DNA of 52,415 bases, from positions 1 through 52,415 of the forward strand of contig JASAOO010003389.1 in the NCBI GenBank assembly GCA_030849075.1, given 5' to 3'. Of this stretch, positions 27,559 through 37,639 are shown piece after piece. The DNA is from Zelonia costaricensis. Taxonomy: Eukaryota; Euglenozoa; Kinetoplastea; Trypanosomatida; Trypanosomatidae. The notes below the pieces were generated by a model. The model ran no database searches. It saw only the letters and a list, made by a program, of their open reading frames with translations, and was not told the origin of the DNA. Numbering within the stretch: the stretch's first letter is position 1; every line of letters begins with the position of its first letter. Position numbers and translations under genes: made by a program.

Positions 27559-30500
27559 ATGCCCTTCACGCCGCACTCGCCGCCACCACGCGCCGAGGCC
27601 CCCGCGGCCGCCCCCTCACCTCCCATCCCGCGTGCGGCTGCCGGTAACGACGCCGCCTTCCGCAGCTCCACCATGAACGCACGGTCCCGTGCTACGCCGC
27701 CGCCGACGCCCGCGTCGGGACCGTCACTCCGCGTGATGCCTTCTTCACCTTCTTCATCACCCACGTTGTCGTGCTCCTTGCCGGCGCCATCACCGCACGT
27801 GGCGGCAGGGGATGCTGGTCGTCGCCGCCGCCGCTGTGTGTGCTGCGCACGTCTTCGCTTCGGGACTGCACTTCTGATCGTATTCGCTGCGGCCCTCGCC
27901 TGTGTTTCTGTCACACACTACTCGACCATCACTCGCCACGAAGGTGGCGCAACCTGTTCCAGCTTTGTGCTGCACGGTGCACGCAGCGGCCGTGGGGTGC
28001 CCATCAGCGCGTTGCCGTCCTTCGGCGTGCGGTACGCGTACGCGCTGGGCGACGCGACCTCGCCACCACGTCAGCCGGAGGAGAGCGCGCATGTTGCCGA
28101 TGCGGCGTCGGCGTCGCACGCAGCGCGGGAACTCCCACTTGAGGCCCACCTCACTGACGCACCCCCCACGGACGGCACGCACGCCGGCGAGGGCAGCGAC
28201 GCTACCCGCACGGCGGAGGTCGCCGGTCTCGACCCTGCCGGACACCCTTCCGCGCCGGAGCGCAGGCATGCGCCGCACGGGCCGCGCGACGTCGAGCACC
28301 GCGGCGTCGGCGGCCACCATCACCACCCCCACGGCGATCGCGCGGGTGGTCCGCCCAACGAATACGCCCTCGCGGCGCGGCTGGAGGGCTTCTTCCGCTC
28401 CTCCCTTGACATGCCGGTGCCGCCCGACACGGAGCTCGCGGCGCGGCCCAACCCCGAGGCATTGCGGTGGCGCATGCATCACGAAGGCGGCACCTACCCG
28501 CGCGCCGCATCGACGGAAGCGGGCGGCGACACGAAGAAGAACGGCGGCGGCGGTGATGGCGTGGGTGTTCGCGATGCGCTGGACGCCGCCCAGGACGCCG
28601 GAGGTGACGTGGACACGGTCGTGTTCGACGGCACGGAGCAGCGCATGCCATCTCCACAAGCGCGTCGCACGCTGAAGTGCGATGCCGACGTGGATGGCGT
28701 CACCGAGGACGTGGTGGAGGGGGATCAGAGCGCGGGGGATGACAGCGTCGATGGCGAGGATGCGGAGGACCAGGACGAGGGCGCGGAGGAGAAGGCGTTC
28801 GATGCCCAGGCTCCTGGTGCGGCGTCGTCCTTCTTCTCCTCCTCCAACCGCGCGCCGCGGCAGGGGCAGTGGCGTCCCACGCCGTCTGCGTCGGCCCCGC
28901 CTCCGGCCTCCGCCGCCTCGGGTGCCGCGCAGCGTGGAGGTCACACCGGGGAGGGCAGCACCGCGGCATCCGGCAGCGGCGGCCGTGGTGGTGATGGCGG
29001 CCTTGCCGATGCGCAGCGCTCGCCCAACCCATCCTCCAAGCGTGCCAGCAGCGCAGCTACTGCTGGGCCGCACCTCGGCGACACCGGCGCGGCCGTCAAC
29101 CGCGAAGTGGCCCCGCACGACGACGTCACCCTCGACGTCGCGCGGAACGTGCAGAACCGGTGGCGCGAGTACCGCGGCAGCTACCCGACCCTGCGCGAGC
29201 TGATCCGGGACTTGGTGTGGTCGTACAAGGAGCAGCAGCGGGTGAAGCAGGCGTGCAGGCGGGTGCTGACGGCGGAGCGCGGCAAGTGGACTAGCCTGAA
29301 CGACAGCGCGACGTGGGGCAAGGACGCTTCGGCAAACGCGGCGGCGTGCGCAACCCCTCCCTCCTGTGGCAGTGACCGCAGTGGCACGCCTGCGTCCACG
29401 TCGGCGGCTGCGGACTGCGCGGGAGCATCAGAGCCGCCGCCGCCGCTGCCGACGCTCCGCACCTCGCTGGACTGGGTTCGCTACCTGCCGTACGTCCCCA
29501 TCTTCCCCATTGAGGAGGCGCTGAAGCACCTCGAGCACGAGCGTGACGACGACATTTTGCTGGCGCTCTTCTACTCGCCGGATCTCTTCAACACGTACAA
29601 CTACATCCAGTGGATCAGCCTCATGGTGCACGCCACGTGCTCGCTGCTCCGCGTCGGCGCCATCGACCCCATCGCCCGCGTGCGGGACGACATCGACCAC
29701 GACGAGGCCAGCAGCGCCGCCGGCAACAGCAGCACGCTGTTCGGAAGCGCAGCGGCAGGTGCGGCGATGCAGTCCACTGGTGGCGGCCACGACCGCCGCT
29801 CGTCTACATCGTCCGCGGCGTCAGCCGCAGCGTCGCGGGGGGCGGAACCGCGTCGGACGTACTGCGCCGGTCTGACGCTGCCACCGCTGGATGGGCTGCT
29901 GGGCGACGACGACGTGCGGCTCATGCGCAACAACACGGTGCGGGTCGCCATCATCGACGGCTACTACCCAAAGCGGCACGTCACGCGGACAGTGTGGCGG
30001 AACCTCGGGAAGGACACGTACCACGTGCACGAACGGGACTGGGACCTGGCGTCGAGAGATGATGAGGCACGGTCACGCGCCGGCCAGCGGGCAGCACCCT
30101 CGGAGGAGGGCGGCGGCATCAAGAGCGGTGCTGCTGCGGCGGGCGCGTCTTCGGCTCGACAGGGCGATGATGCTGAAGGCGCAGCACACGCACGCGGCGG
30201 CCCGTCAGCGGAGTCAGTGACGCCGACGTGGCACGATGCCGCCCGGGACGGGCCGCCGGTCTCGGAGGCGTCGGAGGGGGCGGACGACTGGGGGGCCGTG
30301 TTCCTGGAGCAGCGCAATGCTCTGCTCCGTCTGCTGGCCCACGAGGGCGGCTTGTCCGACGACATCCGCGAAGCGCTGCGGCCCTTGTCGTGGCAGCATC
30401 GAAGCGGCGGTGGTGGCGGCAGCGCCGCGGACGGGGCTGGCGAGGTTGGGGACGCGTCGGCCGCAGTGGCGGGAGACTCCAGCACGACGACTGAGCAGCA

Positions 30501-33500
30501 GCAGCAGCAGCAGCAGCAGCAGGGGAGTCAGGAGCGGGCGCAGGCGGCGCGGCGTGACGAGGGGCGCGGTGCGGCTTTGGAGGGCTGGCGCGAACAGCAG
30601 CAGCGGCGCCAGCAGCGGCGGGACGCGCAGCGGGCGGGAAGGCACCACTTCAACTTCGGCGCAGGTGCGTTTGTGGAGGCGTCGGCCGCGGAGGTCGAGG
30701 CGGAGGCGGCGGCCTCCGCGCGCGCCTCGGCCATCACGGACGAGGCGACCTCGCGCTTCTACTGGCGCGACCGCATTCACTTCATCGCCCGCTACATCAT
30801 CGGCCACAACGAGAACCTCGTCTTGGACCGACCGAGTGCGCTGCTCGACGCGTTGCAGGCCTCGCTCGACCAGGTGCGGCAGCGCGAGCAACGGCTGGTG
30901 GAGAAGGTCTTCAGCTGGGGTCAGACGATGAAGTACCGCCTGCACGTCAATGTGTCTGCGCAGCGGATGGAGGAGTTCTCGTCGGAGCACCTCTGCGACT
31001 CGCGCTATCGCGGCATTCTCCCACCCGGGCCCGGTGCGGCGTCCGAGGAGCGCGATGACGACGATGAGCTGCCCGTGCGGAGCTCCGGCGGCGCCACTAA
31101 CAGTGCCGCGGCACAGCAGCAGCAGCAGCAGCAGGACGGTATGGACGGGCGAGTACAAGGTGACCGGAGCGCACGCCGCTTCAGCACGGACGGCGACAGC
31201 GGCGGCGACGTCGCCGCCCGTCGCACAGTGCTCGGGTCGCAGTGGGGGTGCTACCAGTTCCGCCCCCTGCGCGGCGTCCGGGGCAGCAGCCCCCGCCACG
31301 GCGATGCGGCGCCTGCGGCGGCGAACCGGTCCACGGACGGCGCTGAAGGCGGCGGCTCCGCTGATGATGCCGGCGACGAGTACGGCGAGGACGCGTTCGA
31401 TGTCGGCGAGGCGAGCATCGACAGCATGTGGGGCCTGGACGACGCGACGACGCACGAGCTGAACGTGCAGTACGTGGACGGCATGGACGAGGTGGGGCTG
31501 GACGAGGCCGACCAGGTGTCGCCCCGCAGCGGCGTCGCGGCCGCCGATGCAGCAGGCGGCAGCGCCGGGACGGAAGCGAGAACCCCCACCACCACCGCTG
31601 CTGCCATGGGCGGCGCAGCCAGCACCACCTCGTCGTCGGACAGCCTGCGCCTTCTCGGTGCGGCGGCGCGGCGCAACTACCTCCTCCGGCAGAACCCGCC
31701 GGTGCTGCTCTTCCCGCGCAAGCAGGGCAGCCGCCCGTACTTGTTTCCGCAAACCCTCCTGCGGCTGGTCCACCTGGGGTTTCCCGAAGCCCGCGGCCAG
31801 CTCTCTCCTGCCCAGCACGCCAATCGGCTGCGGGCCCGGTGGGGGTGCCTGTCGCCGACACGCGAGTCCGCGAGCAGCGCGAAGGCGGGGGCCGGCGTGG
31901 AGGGGCGGGGAGGGCAGGGGGGCGGCGCGGGCGGGGGACGTGGGGCCGCCGCCGCAGACGCTACCGGGCCCACCGGGAGCGGGACGTCCCCTGCCGCGCC
32001 GCGGGCCCCGCCGACGCCCTTCACGTACCGCGTCGTCAGCGTCCTGGACAACCCCTTCAGCCGCATTGCGGTCGAGCACCTGCACTACGACTTCGTCATC
32101 GCAGGCCCGAGCTCGGCGGTCCCCATTGTGCAGATCCTCGTCGAGGAGGCCCGCCGTGTGTCCACCCCGGGCGAGCTGGAGGCCCGCACCCACCGCGAGT
32201 CCCTGTACCGCCTGCAGCGGCGCGAGTGGCAGGAGGCGCGTGCCAAGGCAGCTGCCGAGGAGTTGCTGCTGGACCCGGACGCGAACGCCACGTACCCGTC
32301 GTCGCCCTCGCCACTGGAGTGCGAGCAGGGCGGCGCGTGCGACGTCGGTGCGTCGGTGGCAGGGGAGAATGCCACCGCGGCGCGTGGGCCACACGTGCGT
32401 CACGAGGAGGGTTCTGGCGGCGCGGGGGAGGGCGATACAGACGCGGCCTCGCACGCGGACGGCGGCAGCGACGACCGCCGGGATCAGGAGGCGTACTTCT
32501 TCGAACACGACGTCTCCTTCCGTCTAGACCCAGACCGCTTTATCGAAAGCGCGCCGCTGACGCTGCACTTCTTCCTGCGCACCCCGGCCCACGTCGTCGA
32601 GGAAGAGATCATCGAGCCGCTGCGGGTGCAGGTGCAGAACCTGCGGCAGCAGCTGCTCGACGCGATCGTCGCGGACGCGTACCGCAGCGGCGCGTGCGAC
32701 ATGTCGGGGAGTCGGTTCATGCGGCTGCTCGCGTGCGGCAGCGACGCCGTCTACGTGAATGGCACGCGGCAGTCGAGCACCGACGCGAACTCGACGACGA
32801 CAACGAGCGCCACGCAGGGCGAGTCGGCGGGCGGAGCGGAGACGGCGTCGGCGGCCGGCTCATTGCGGCCGTACGCGTACACGCCGCAAGGCCGTTCGGT
32901 GGCTCGCGCGTTGCGTGGCAGCGCGGCGCTCTCTGTCTGGCGCTTCACCGCGGACATCCAGCGCCGCTCGGTGGCGATCCTGCAGGCGAGACTGGAAGGC
33001 CAAGGCGGCGCACCCCCATCGTCGTCGTCGCCGTCGTCAGACGGTTCCGCGATGCCCCCGGCGGGCAGTAGGGGCCCCGCGCTGGGGGCCGTGCCCCTCC
33101 CGCGCGACCTCGCCTCCGTCGTGGAGCTGCTCCACGCGCCGTACGGCAGTGGGCTCGGCTTGTCACACTGCGCTTCGGTAACTGCAGGCAACACCAGCAC
33201 GCCCACCGCGACCACCGGCGCTGGTGTGGGGCCGCAGGACGAAGAGGGGGAGGAGGTCTTCGGCCTCCACACGCCCTTCTTCCTCTCCCTGCTGGTGGGG
33301 GAAGAGTACGGGCTGATGGGCATGAGCGCCTCCGACGCCAACGCGGCGGAGCGGCACCAGAGGTTCCTGCAGCACCGCGAGCTCCACGAGCGGCTCTCGG
33401 TGCTGCAGGTTGCCGTGCGCGAGCTCGTGAAGCGCTCCCTCGCCGGCACCACCGACTCGTTCTTCCAGCTCATCTCCGCCGACCCCGCCGCCGCGCTGCT

Positions 33501-35448
33501 CGTGCAGCCCGTGGCGGAGTCGTCACCGGCGTCGCCGGGTGCACCGCCGGCGTGCATGGCCCACCTCAACACCACCTACGTGGCCGCGATGCTCCTCTTC
33601 TTCAACAGCACCGCCGAGGCGCACTTCCGCGCCCACCCGCTGAACCGCCGCCGCATGCGTCTCTCGCAGCGACTGAAGGAGGCGGTGCGGCTCTCGCGGC
33701 AGGCGCGGCTGATACTGCTGACCGCGACGGAGGAGGACTACCGCACGCAGTACGTCGACATGGTCATTCAAGACGCGGCGAGGCGCTTCTTCATCTTCCG
33801 CCAGCTCCACAGCCCGCCCGAGTCGACGCGCTTCTTCTCGTCGACGGCGAACGACCGGGATGTCAGCGCGGTGGTCGCGGTGGCGTCGCCCGGCGACGAC
33901 GTGCGGCACACCGCGGCGTCGGCGGAGCCGGGCTGGGACGAGGCTGACGAGGTCGACGACGCAAACACCACCGCAGGGGCCCGGGTGCGGGCGCCACCCA
34001 TCGCTGAGGCGGAGCGGAGGGGCGTGCAGGGCGAGGTCGCCGTGGACGTGGACTTGGATGACGACGACGCCAGCAGCGCGGCGGACCTGTGGAACGTGTA
34101 CACCACCCAAGCCCACCTCTCTCCGTTCCTCTTCAACATAATTCACTACGACCTGAGCGCGGAGGCAGGGAATGCGGGGGACGCGGGGGCGACGCAGTTC
34201 AGGCCAGTGGTGGAGCACGTGGGCGTTGCGAGTGGGGCGGGGCGGCAGTCGACCGTGGACGAAGACGGGGCCGCGCGGCAGCGTCAGAACCACGTGCACG
34301 GAGACGCCGACGGTGACCGGCACCGCGGCATCGGCGCGCGCGCTGGCAGCGCCCCTCACCGCGACGGCGACGGTGGCGCCGCGAGCCACGTGGATCGGTT
34401 CGATTTGGGCGGTACTGACTTCGCCTCCGCCGCGACCAAGGACGCGGCCTCGCACGAGCACTACGGGCACGACGATGTGCGCCTCTTCCACACGCACCTC
34501 GCAGACCACGATGTGCGTGGCTTGACGGCGCGGCTGATGGAGGAGGACGATGCGGAGGAGATGCGCCGCCTCGACGCCGAGACACGCAACGCGGCCGACG
34601 CCGCAGACACCGACGACGGCGCTGATGCCGCGAATACCGCCGCTGCTGCTGGTGCTGGTGGTGCTGCGGAGATCGTGCACCGACTGCTGCCGCCCTACGT
34701 TGGGGATCGCGATGCAGACGACGAGGGGGTCATGGAGGAGGAGGAGGAGGCCTGGCTTGGCGGCGTGCAGGACGGTGACGGCGGCGATGATGACGACGAC
34801 GACGATGACGTCGGCAGTGCGTGCAGTGGCAGCGGGGGCTCCGCAAGTGGTGGGGGTGGCCACTGCGGCGGCGTCGAGGACGGTGCGCCGCGGTCGCTGC
34901 CGCACGCGAGCCCGTCACCGCGTTCGACGTCGCAGTGGGGCCCACGCGCCTCCGCCGCGCCTGGCTTTGCCGGCGACGCACCGGGCGGTGACGGCGGCCT
35001 CCACGTGGCGGCCGATCACAGCGAGGACGAGGATGGCGACGCGGAGCTGTCCAGGTGGCTGCCCGTCCCCCACCACCACACGGGCGGTGAGGCGGACGGC
35101 GGGGGCGGTGTCGTGCTGGACCCACACGATATCGGCCACGCTGGCACCACCGCCGACGACCTCGTCGGGGCCGACACGGAGCTGGACGACGACGTCACGG
35201 CGGGCGGGCACGGCGAGTACGACACGGTGCTGCCCTTCCTGTGGCGATACGGTGGGCTGCCTGCCGAGGAGCGGCGGCGACGGCTGGCCGAGCACCACCG
35301 CCACGTGCGCGAGCTGCGCCGGCGTCTCATCGATGTGCGGCTGCAGTGGGCCTCGACGCTGTGGAACCGCAATCCGCAGCCGGAGCGCGCGGGACAGGAG
35401 GATGAGGTGGAGGACAAGGCCCCGCCGCGGGATGGCGAGGCGGCGTGA
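27559..35448 (+). CDS. Very large probable type II membrane glycoprotein of unknown function, 2629 aa
   Basis: I recognise no family. A Pro/Ser/Ala-rich N-terminus of about 90 residues ends in a basic, Cys-containing patch (GRRRRRCVCCARLRFG). One hydrophobic helix follows at about 100-120 (TALLIVFAAALACVSV), and no other clear membrane segment is seen. This suggests a signal anchor with about 2500 residues in the lumen or outside. Many N-x-S/T sequons (NNTV, NSST, NATY, NGTR, NTTY, NSTA) fit that. Folded-looking islands lie at about 527-570, 636-704, 794-828, 1066-1154, 1371-1430, 1488-1535 and 1654-1730. Long Gly/Ala/Asp linkers, two polyGln tracts (near 980 and 1190) and an Asp-rich tail (near 2410) separate them. 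Cysteines are sparse. ATG 27559 is the first after the splice site; Met39 is an alternative. Function is unknown. Confidence 0.82.
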   Translation: MPFTPHSPPPRAEAPAAAPSPPIPRAAAGNDAAFRSSTMNARSRATPPPTPASGPSLRVMPSSPSSSPTLSCSLPAPSPHVAAGDAGRRRRRCVCCARLRFGTALLIVFAAALACVSVTHYSTITRHEGGATCSSFVLHGARSGRGVPISALPSFGVRYAYALGDATSPPRQPEESAHVADAASASHAARELPLEAHLTDAPPTDGTHAGEGSDATRTAEVAGLDPAGHPSAPERRHAPHGPRDVEHRGVGGHHHHPHGDRAGGPPNEYALAARLEGFFRSSLDMPVPPDTELAARPNPEALRWRMHHEGGTYPRAASTEAGGDTKKNGGGGDGVGVRDALDAAQDAGGDVDTVVFDGTEQRMPSPQARRTLKCDADVDGVTEDVVEGDQSAGDDSVDGEDAEDQDEGAEEKAFDAQAPGAASSFFSSSNRAPRQGQWRPTPSASAPPPASAASGAAQRGGHTGEGSTAASGSGGRGGDGGLADAQRSPNPSSKRASSAATAGPHLGDTGAAVNREVAPHDDVTLDVARNVQNRWREYRGSYPTLRELIRDLVWSYKEQQRVKQACRRVLTAERGKWTSLNDSATWGKDASANAAACATPPSCGSDRSGTPASTSAAADCAGASEPPPPLPTLRTSLDWVRYLPYVPIFPIEEALKHLEHERDDDILLALFYSPDLFNTYNYIQWISLMVHATCSLLRVGAIDPIARVRDDIDHDEASSAAGNSSTLFGSAAAGAAMQSTGGGHDRRSSTSSAASAAASRGAEPRRTYCAGLTLPPLDGLLGDDDVRLMRNNTVRVAIIDGYYPKRHVTRTVWRNLGKDTYHVHERDWDLASRDDEARSRAGQRAAPSEEGGGIKSGAAAAGASSARQGDDAEGAAHARGGPSAESVTPTWHDAARDGPPVSEASEGADDWGAVFLEQRNALLRLLAHEGGLSDDIREALRPLSWQHRSGGGGGSAADGAGEVGDASAAVAGDSSTTTEQQQQQQQQQGSQERAQAARRDEGRGAALEGWREQQQRRQQRRDAQRAGRHHFNFGAGAFVEASAAEVEAEAAASARASAITDEATSRFYWRDRIHFIARYIIGHNENLVLDRPSALLDALQASLDQVRQREQRLVEKVFSWGQTMKYRLHVNVSAQRMEEFSSEHLCDSRYRGILPPGPGAASEERDDDDELPVRSSGGATNSAAAQQQQQQQDGMDGRVQGDRSARRFSTDGDSGGDVAARRTVLGSQWGCYQFRPLRGVRGSSPRHGDAAPAAANRSTDGAEGGGSADDAGDEYGEDAFDVGEASIDSMWGLDDATTHELNVQYVDGMDEVGLDEADQVSPRSGVAAADAAGGSAGTEARTPTTTAAAMGGAASTTSSSDSLRLLGAAARRNYLLRQNPPVLLFPRKQGSRPYLFPQTLLRLVHLGFPEARGQLSPAQHANRLRARWGCLSPTRESASSAKAGAGVEGRGGQGGGAGGGRGAAAADATGPTGSGTSPAAPRAPPTPFTYRVVSVLDNPFSRIAVEHLHYDFVIAGPSSAVPIVQILVEEARRVSTPGELEARTHRESLYRLQRREWQEARAKAAAEELLLDPDANATYPSSPSPLECEQGGACDVGASVAGENATAARGPHVRHEEGSGGAGEGDTDAASHADGGSDDRRDQEAYFFEHDVSFRLDPDRFIESAPLTLHFFLRTPAHVVEEEIIEPLRVQVQNLRQQLLDAIVADAYRSGACDMSGSRFMRLLACGSDAVYVNGTRQSSTDANSTTTTSATQGESAGGAETASAAGSLRPYAYTPQGRSVARALRGSAALSVWRFTADIQRRSVAILQARLEGQGGAPPSSSSPSSDGSAMPPAGSRGPALGAVPLPRDLASVVELLHAPYGSGLGLSHCASVTAGNTSTPTATTGAGVGPQDEEGEEVFGLHTPFFLSLLVGEEYGLMGMSASDANAAERHQRFLQHRELHERLSVLQVAVRELVKRSLAGTTDSFFQLISADPAAALLVQPVAESSPASPGAPPACMAHLNTTYVAAMLLFFNSTAEAHFRAHPLNRRRMRLSQRLKEAVRLSRQARLILLTATEEDYRTQYVDMVIQDAARRFFIFRQLHSPPESTRFFSSTANDRDVSAVVAVASPGDDVRHTAASAEPGWDEADEVDDANTTAGARVRAPPIAEAERRGVQGEVAVDVDLDDDDASSAADLWNVYTTQAHLSPFLFNIIHYDLSAEAGNAGDAGATQFRPVVEHVGVASGAGRQSTVDEDGAARQRQNHVHGDADGDRHRGIGARAGSAPHRDGDGGAASHVDRFDLGGTDFASAATKDAASHEHYGHDDVRLFHTHLADHDVRGLTARLMEEDDAEEMRRLDAETRNAADAADTDDGADAANTAAAAGAGGAAEIVHRLLPPYVGDRDADDEGVMEEEEEAWLGGVQDGDGGDDDDDDDDVGSACSGSGGSASGGGGHCGGVEDGAPRSLPHASPSPRSTSQWGPRASAAPGFAGDAPGGDGGLHVAADHSEDEDGDAELSRWLPVPHHHTGGEADGGGGVVLDPHDIGHAGTTADDLVGADTELDDDVTAGGHGEYDTVLPFLWRYGGLPAEERRRRLAEHHRHVRELRRRLIDVRLQWASTLWNRNPQPERAGQEDEVEDKAPPRDGEAA

Positions 35449-37262
35449 GCTCAGCCGTCCGTACGTGCGTGTGTTTATGTGCGTGTAGAACATCAAGGCT
35501 GTGCGTCGAGGGCAGCCAACTCGCACCGCAACACTTCCCAGCCACCCCCGCCCCCTCCCTTTTGTGTTTCTGCGCTTTCCACTCCGCGTCAGCAAGCCCA
35601 TTTCGAGTGCCTCTGTGTGTCCGTGTCTCTCTCCCTCTCTCGTATTCTATGCCGGGCTGATGTCGTGCTGTGACGATGTGGGGCCTCATGCGTGCAACGC
35701 GGTGTTGGGGCGCTGCAGTGGGACGTCTTCTGTGTCCCCTTCTTGCTCCTTTGCAGAGTTGTTCCCTTGCGTCATCACCGGCATGGAGGATGCACTGCCT
35801 CTCGCGCGATCCCCCTCCTTGCCTCCATCACAAAGCACGAACCAGACAGTCAGACACACATCCACCCAAGCCAACCTGATCTCCTTTCCGAAATCTGCAC
35901 GCAGCGGCGGAGAACGACGTGACGCGGGCTGCAAATCGAAGAAGAGGGGAGGGTGGGATAGGAGAGGTCGGTCCAACACGTGCGATGAGGTCGGTGAGTG
36001 CGTGCCTGCCGCGCGCACGAGGCCGTGGCACGCAAGACAACCTCGAGCTGGCAAAGGCGACTGCCCACCCTGACGTGCACGACGCTTGCCCGCACTGTGC
36101 AACAGCGCAGGCCGGAGCGCCACTTCAGGGCAGCCCTCACGCGCACCAATCCACCTCTTCCTCCGTGCTCTCCTCTTCGACCAACTCCACGTGCGCCCAT
36201 GCGTACACACATCTACCCACAAACACGCCCATGATGGTTCTACGTTCTACCGTGGCGCTCGCGATGCATCTGCTGACCTGAACCTTATCGCACACACGCC
36301 ACGTCTCCCCCACTTCCTCTTTGCACTTCCGCAGTGAAGCGGCACAGAGCTCCAACGCCGCTGCACTCCAATCTCCACTGTCTTCGCCCCACATCCCCCC
36401 ACTCTCCTTTTCTTAAGCGCGCACTGCACCGCAGTGGACGCCGGCGTCTTCGTACGCGAGTGTGTGCATGTTGACGCGTGCCTGCACGACGCATACATCA
36501 CTTCCGGTGCCCAACGTGCTTGCGCCCCCCCCTCGCTCCCTTCTCCATCAGCCACTCTAACCGCGCACGCTGCCGCGCGTGCGGACGTGCGTGCGCGTGG
36601 TGACGCTGTCGCAGGGCTGTGACGGCTGCGACGTCGTCCCCCCCCGCGCCGCCCCCTCTTTACTCGTCGCTCTGTCTTCCTTCTGTGTGCCTCCCCGTCC
36701 TCTTTCGCCGCTTCGTGAGTGTGGGCGGTCCTGCTGGCCGCGGTGACCACAGCGCTTCCTCACTTCTCCTCCTCCGCTACCTTCGCCGCTGCCCCCCCCC
36801 CCCCCTCCCTCGCTCTCTCGCACCCGCGCGTCACGTCGTCAGGCCCCCTCCGCCGCCGCCGTCTCGCCCCTCCCCCCTCCACCATTCCAGGATCAGCACA
36901 CCCGTGCTCTGCCGGCTCTGCTTCCCCCGAGGTGGCGTCGTCGGCTGCTCTCACGACGGGTGCCTGCGGGAAAGGACGTCCATCCGTGTGTGTGTGTGTG
37001 TTTGCGAAAGGGAGTCTGTCTGTCCTCGTACTTGCCCCACTATCTGGCGCTACCCAATCTTGCCTGCCGCCCTAACCCTCCCTCCCCCCCTCCCTTCCCC
37101 CGCTGCCGACCTCCCCTCGCTGCCCACCTGCTTGATCTCCCGCCGTGTGCACGCGTGCGTGTTCGCTTCGCGCACTGCCGTTGCCACTCCCGCTCCACCC
37201 ATTCACCGTCTTCTTGTCTTCTCTTCTGCGTGTTTTACCTTCTAGAAAACCCCCCACTTATT

Positions 37263-37302
37263 GTGCGTGTGTGTGTGTATCTGTGCGTGTGTTCGTGTGT
37301 TC

Positions 37303-37333
<31 letters not shown>
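37263..37333. repeat. (GT)n microsatellite
   Basis: About 70 bp of GT units with a few TC interruptions, 300 bp upstream of the PAS/FHA kinase gene. Confidence 0.9.
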
Positions 37334-37576
37334 TGGTGCGTCTCTGCGTCATCGCGCCATCGCTCCCTCCTCCCGTGCTCGCGCTCGTAGCTTCACATCT
37401 CCGGCTCCCTGCAGCAGCAGCAGCAGCAGCCAACTTCGGCACGAAAACTCACATCGCGGCGCCACCTCCGTCCACGTCTCGTCCCCCTTCCCTTCAGCCC
37501 TTCCCCCCTTTGTGGGCAACACCTCACCCCCGTGCCTGCGTCAGCCTCGCTTCCCCCCCCGCCCCGCCGCTGTGGC

Positions 37577-37612
37577 ACTTCTCTGCTTTTTTCTTTTCGT
37601 TAACTTCTTGAG
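37577..37612 (+). promoter_or_regulatory. Putative spliced-leader acceptor for the PAS/FHA kinase gene
   Basis: ACTTCTCTGCTTTTTTCTTT plus further pyrimidines lead to AG at 37611-37612. The first ATG downstream is 37640, giving a leader of only 27 nt. This supports the ATG start over the GTG at 37622. Confidence 0.6.
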
Positions 37613-37639
37613 TGGCGCGTCGTGCTCCTGCCTGGCATC

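Larger units (their letters stand above)
35449..37639. other. 2.2-kb intergenic region
   Basis: Balanced composition from about 35640 to 36120, then pyrimidine-rich. There is a long (GT)n tract at 37263-37333 and a strong polypyrimidine tract near 37577. I see no gene, tRNA or recognised repeat family. Confidence 0.55.

Noticed and set aside
30214..32508. 764-codon open frame on the minus strand
   Set aside because: It lies wholly inside the + strand glycoprotein gene and has Arg/Leu/Ala-rich composition typical of antisense frames in GC-rich coding DNA. No domain is visible and every other gene is on the + strand.
37622..37639. GTG start six codons upstream of the PAS/FHA kinase ATG
   Set aside because: The first ATG after a strong splice acceptor at 37612 is 37640.
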